Shown here: positions 7,198-7,265 of the stretch, one piece after another
Numbering within the stretch: position 1 is the stretch's first letter
How the letters are laid out: each line of letters starts with the position of its first letter
Assembly: GCA_049511115.1 (NCBI GenBank)
Contig: JBEKYH010000260.1
Coordinates: 1 to 7,265 of the forward strand
Direction of reading: 5' to 3'
Length of the DNA: 7,265 nucleotides
Source of the DNA: JBEKYH01 sp049511115
GTDB lineage: Bacteria > Planctomycetota > Phycisphaerae > Tepidisphaerales > Tepidisphaeraceae
Notes under the pieces: model-generated
Seen by the model: only the letters and a program-made list of their open reading frames with translations
Database searches by the model: none
Told to the model about the DNA's origin: nothing
Position numbers and translations under genes: made by a program

Positions 7198-7265
7198 GAG
7201 CAGGCCCAAGATAACCGGGTTGGGGCGAAAATTGGAGAGGAGCGAAGCAAGGACTGACGACTGGG

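Overview
This is a gene-dense, GC-rich bacterial chromosomal window with two transcription units that converge near position 3770. The organism looks Gram-negative: there is a lipoprotein signal peptide, a Wzy/WaaL-type membrane enzyme and a WecA-type polyprenyl-phosphate sugar transferase. A member of Planctomycetota (perhaps Phycisphaerae) would fit the GC content, the many TPR proteins and the style of the YebC and transferase motifs. That assignment is an inference from memory of similar proteins and is not proven by the window.

Left half, plus strand. The window opens inside a ribosomal protein L31 gene (rpmE), of which 66 C-terminal codons remain, followed by a good intrinsic terminator at 210-247. 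Next comes a gene for a predicted TPR-rich lipoprotein of about 904 residues (293-3007). After a 19-nt gap follows yebC, a conserved TACO1/PmpR-family gene (3027-3761). The close spacing suggests that the lipoprotein gene and yebC are co-transcribed.

Right half, minus strand. A WecA/TagO/MraY-like sugar-1-phosphate transferase (7197 to 6085) is followed after only 3 nt by a 766-residue O-antigen ligase/polymerase-type membrane protein with a C-terminal TPR region (6081 to 3781). Together they could cover the first and a late step of lipid-linked glycan synthesis: the transferase loads a sugar phosphate onto undecaprenyl phosphate, and the ligase/polymerase later polymerises or transfers the finished chain outside the inner membrane. 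This pair is probably the distal part of a larger polysaccharide operon that continues beyond the right edge.

The two units are separated by just 19 nt (3762-3780), where I see no convincing terminator. No tRNA, rRNA, CRISPR array, insertion sequence, attachment site or long repeat was seen. No intergenic stretch exceeds about 90 nt. Nothing here amounts to a clearly new system. The most interesting items are the large TPR lipoprotein next to yebC, the TPR-fused ligase paired with an initiating transferase, and the tight convergent junction.
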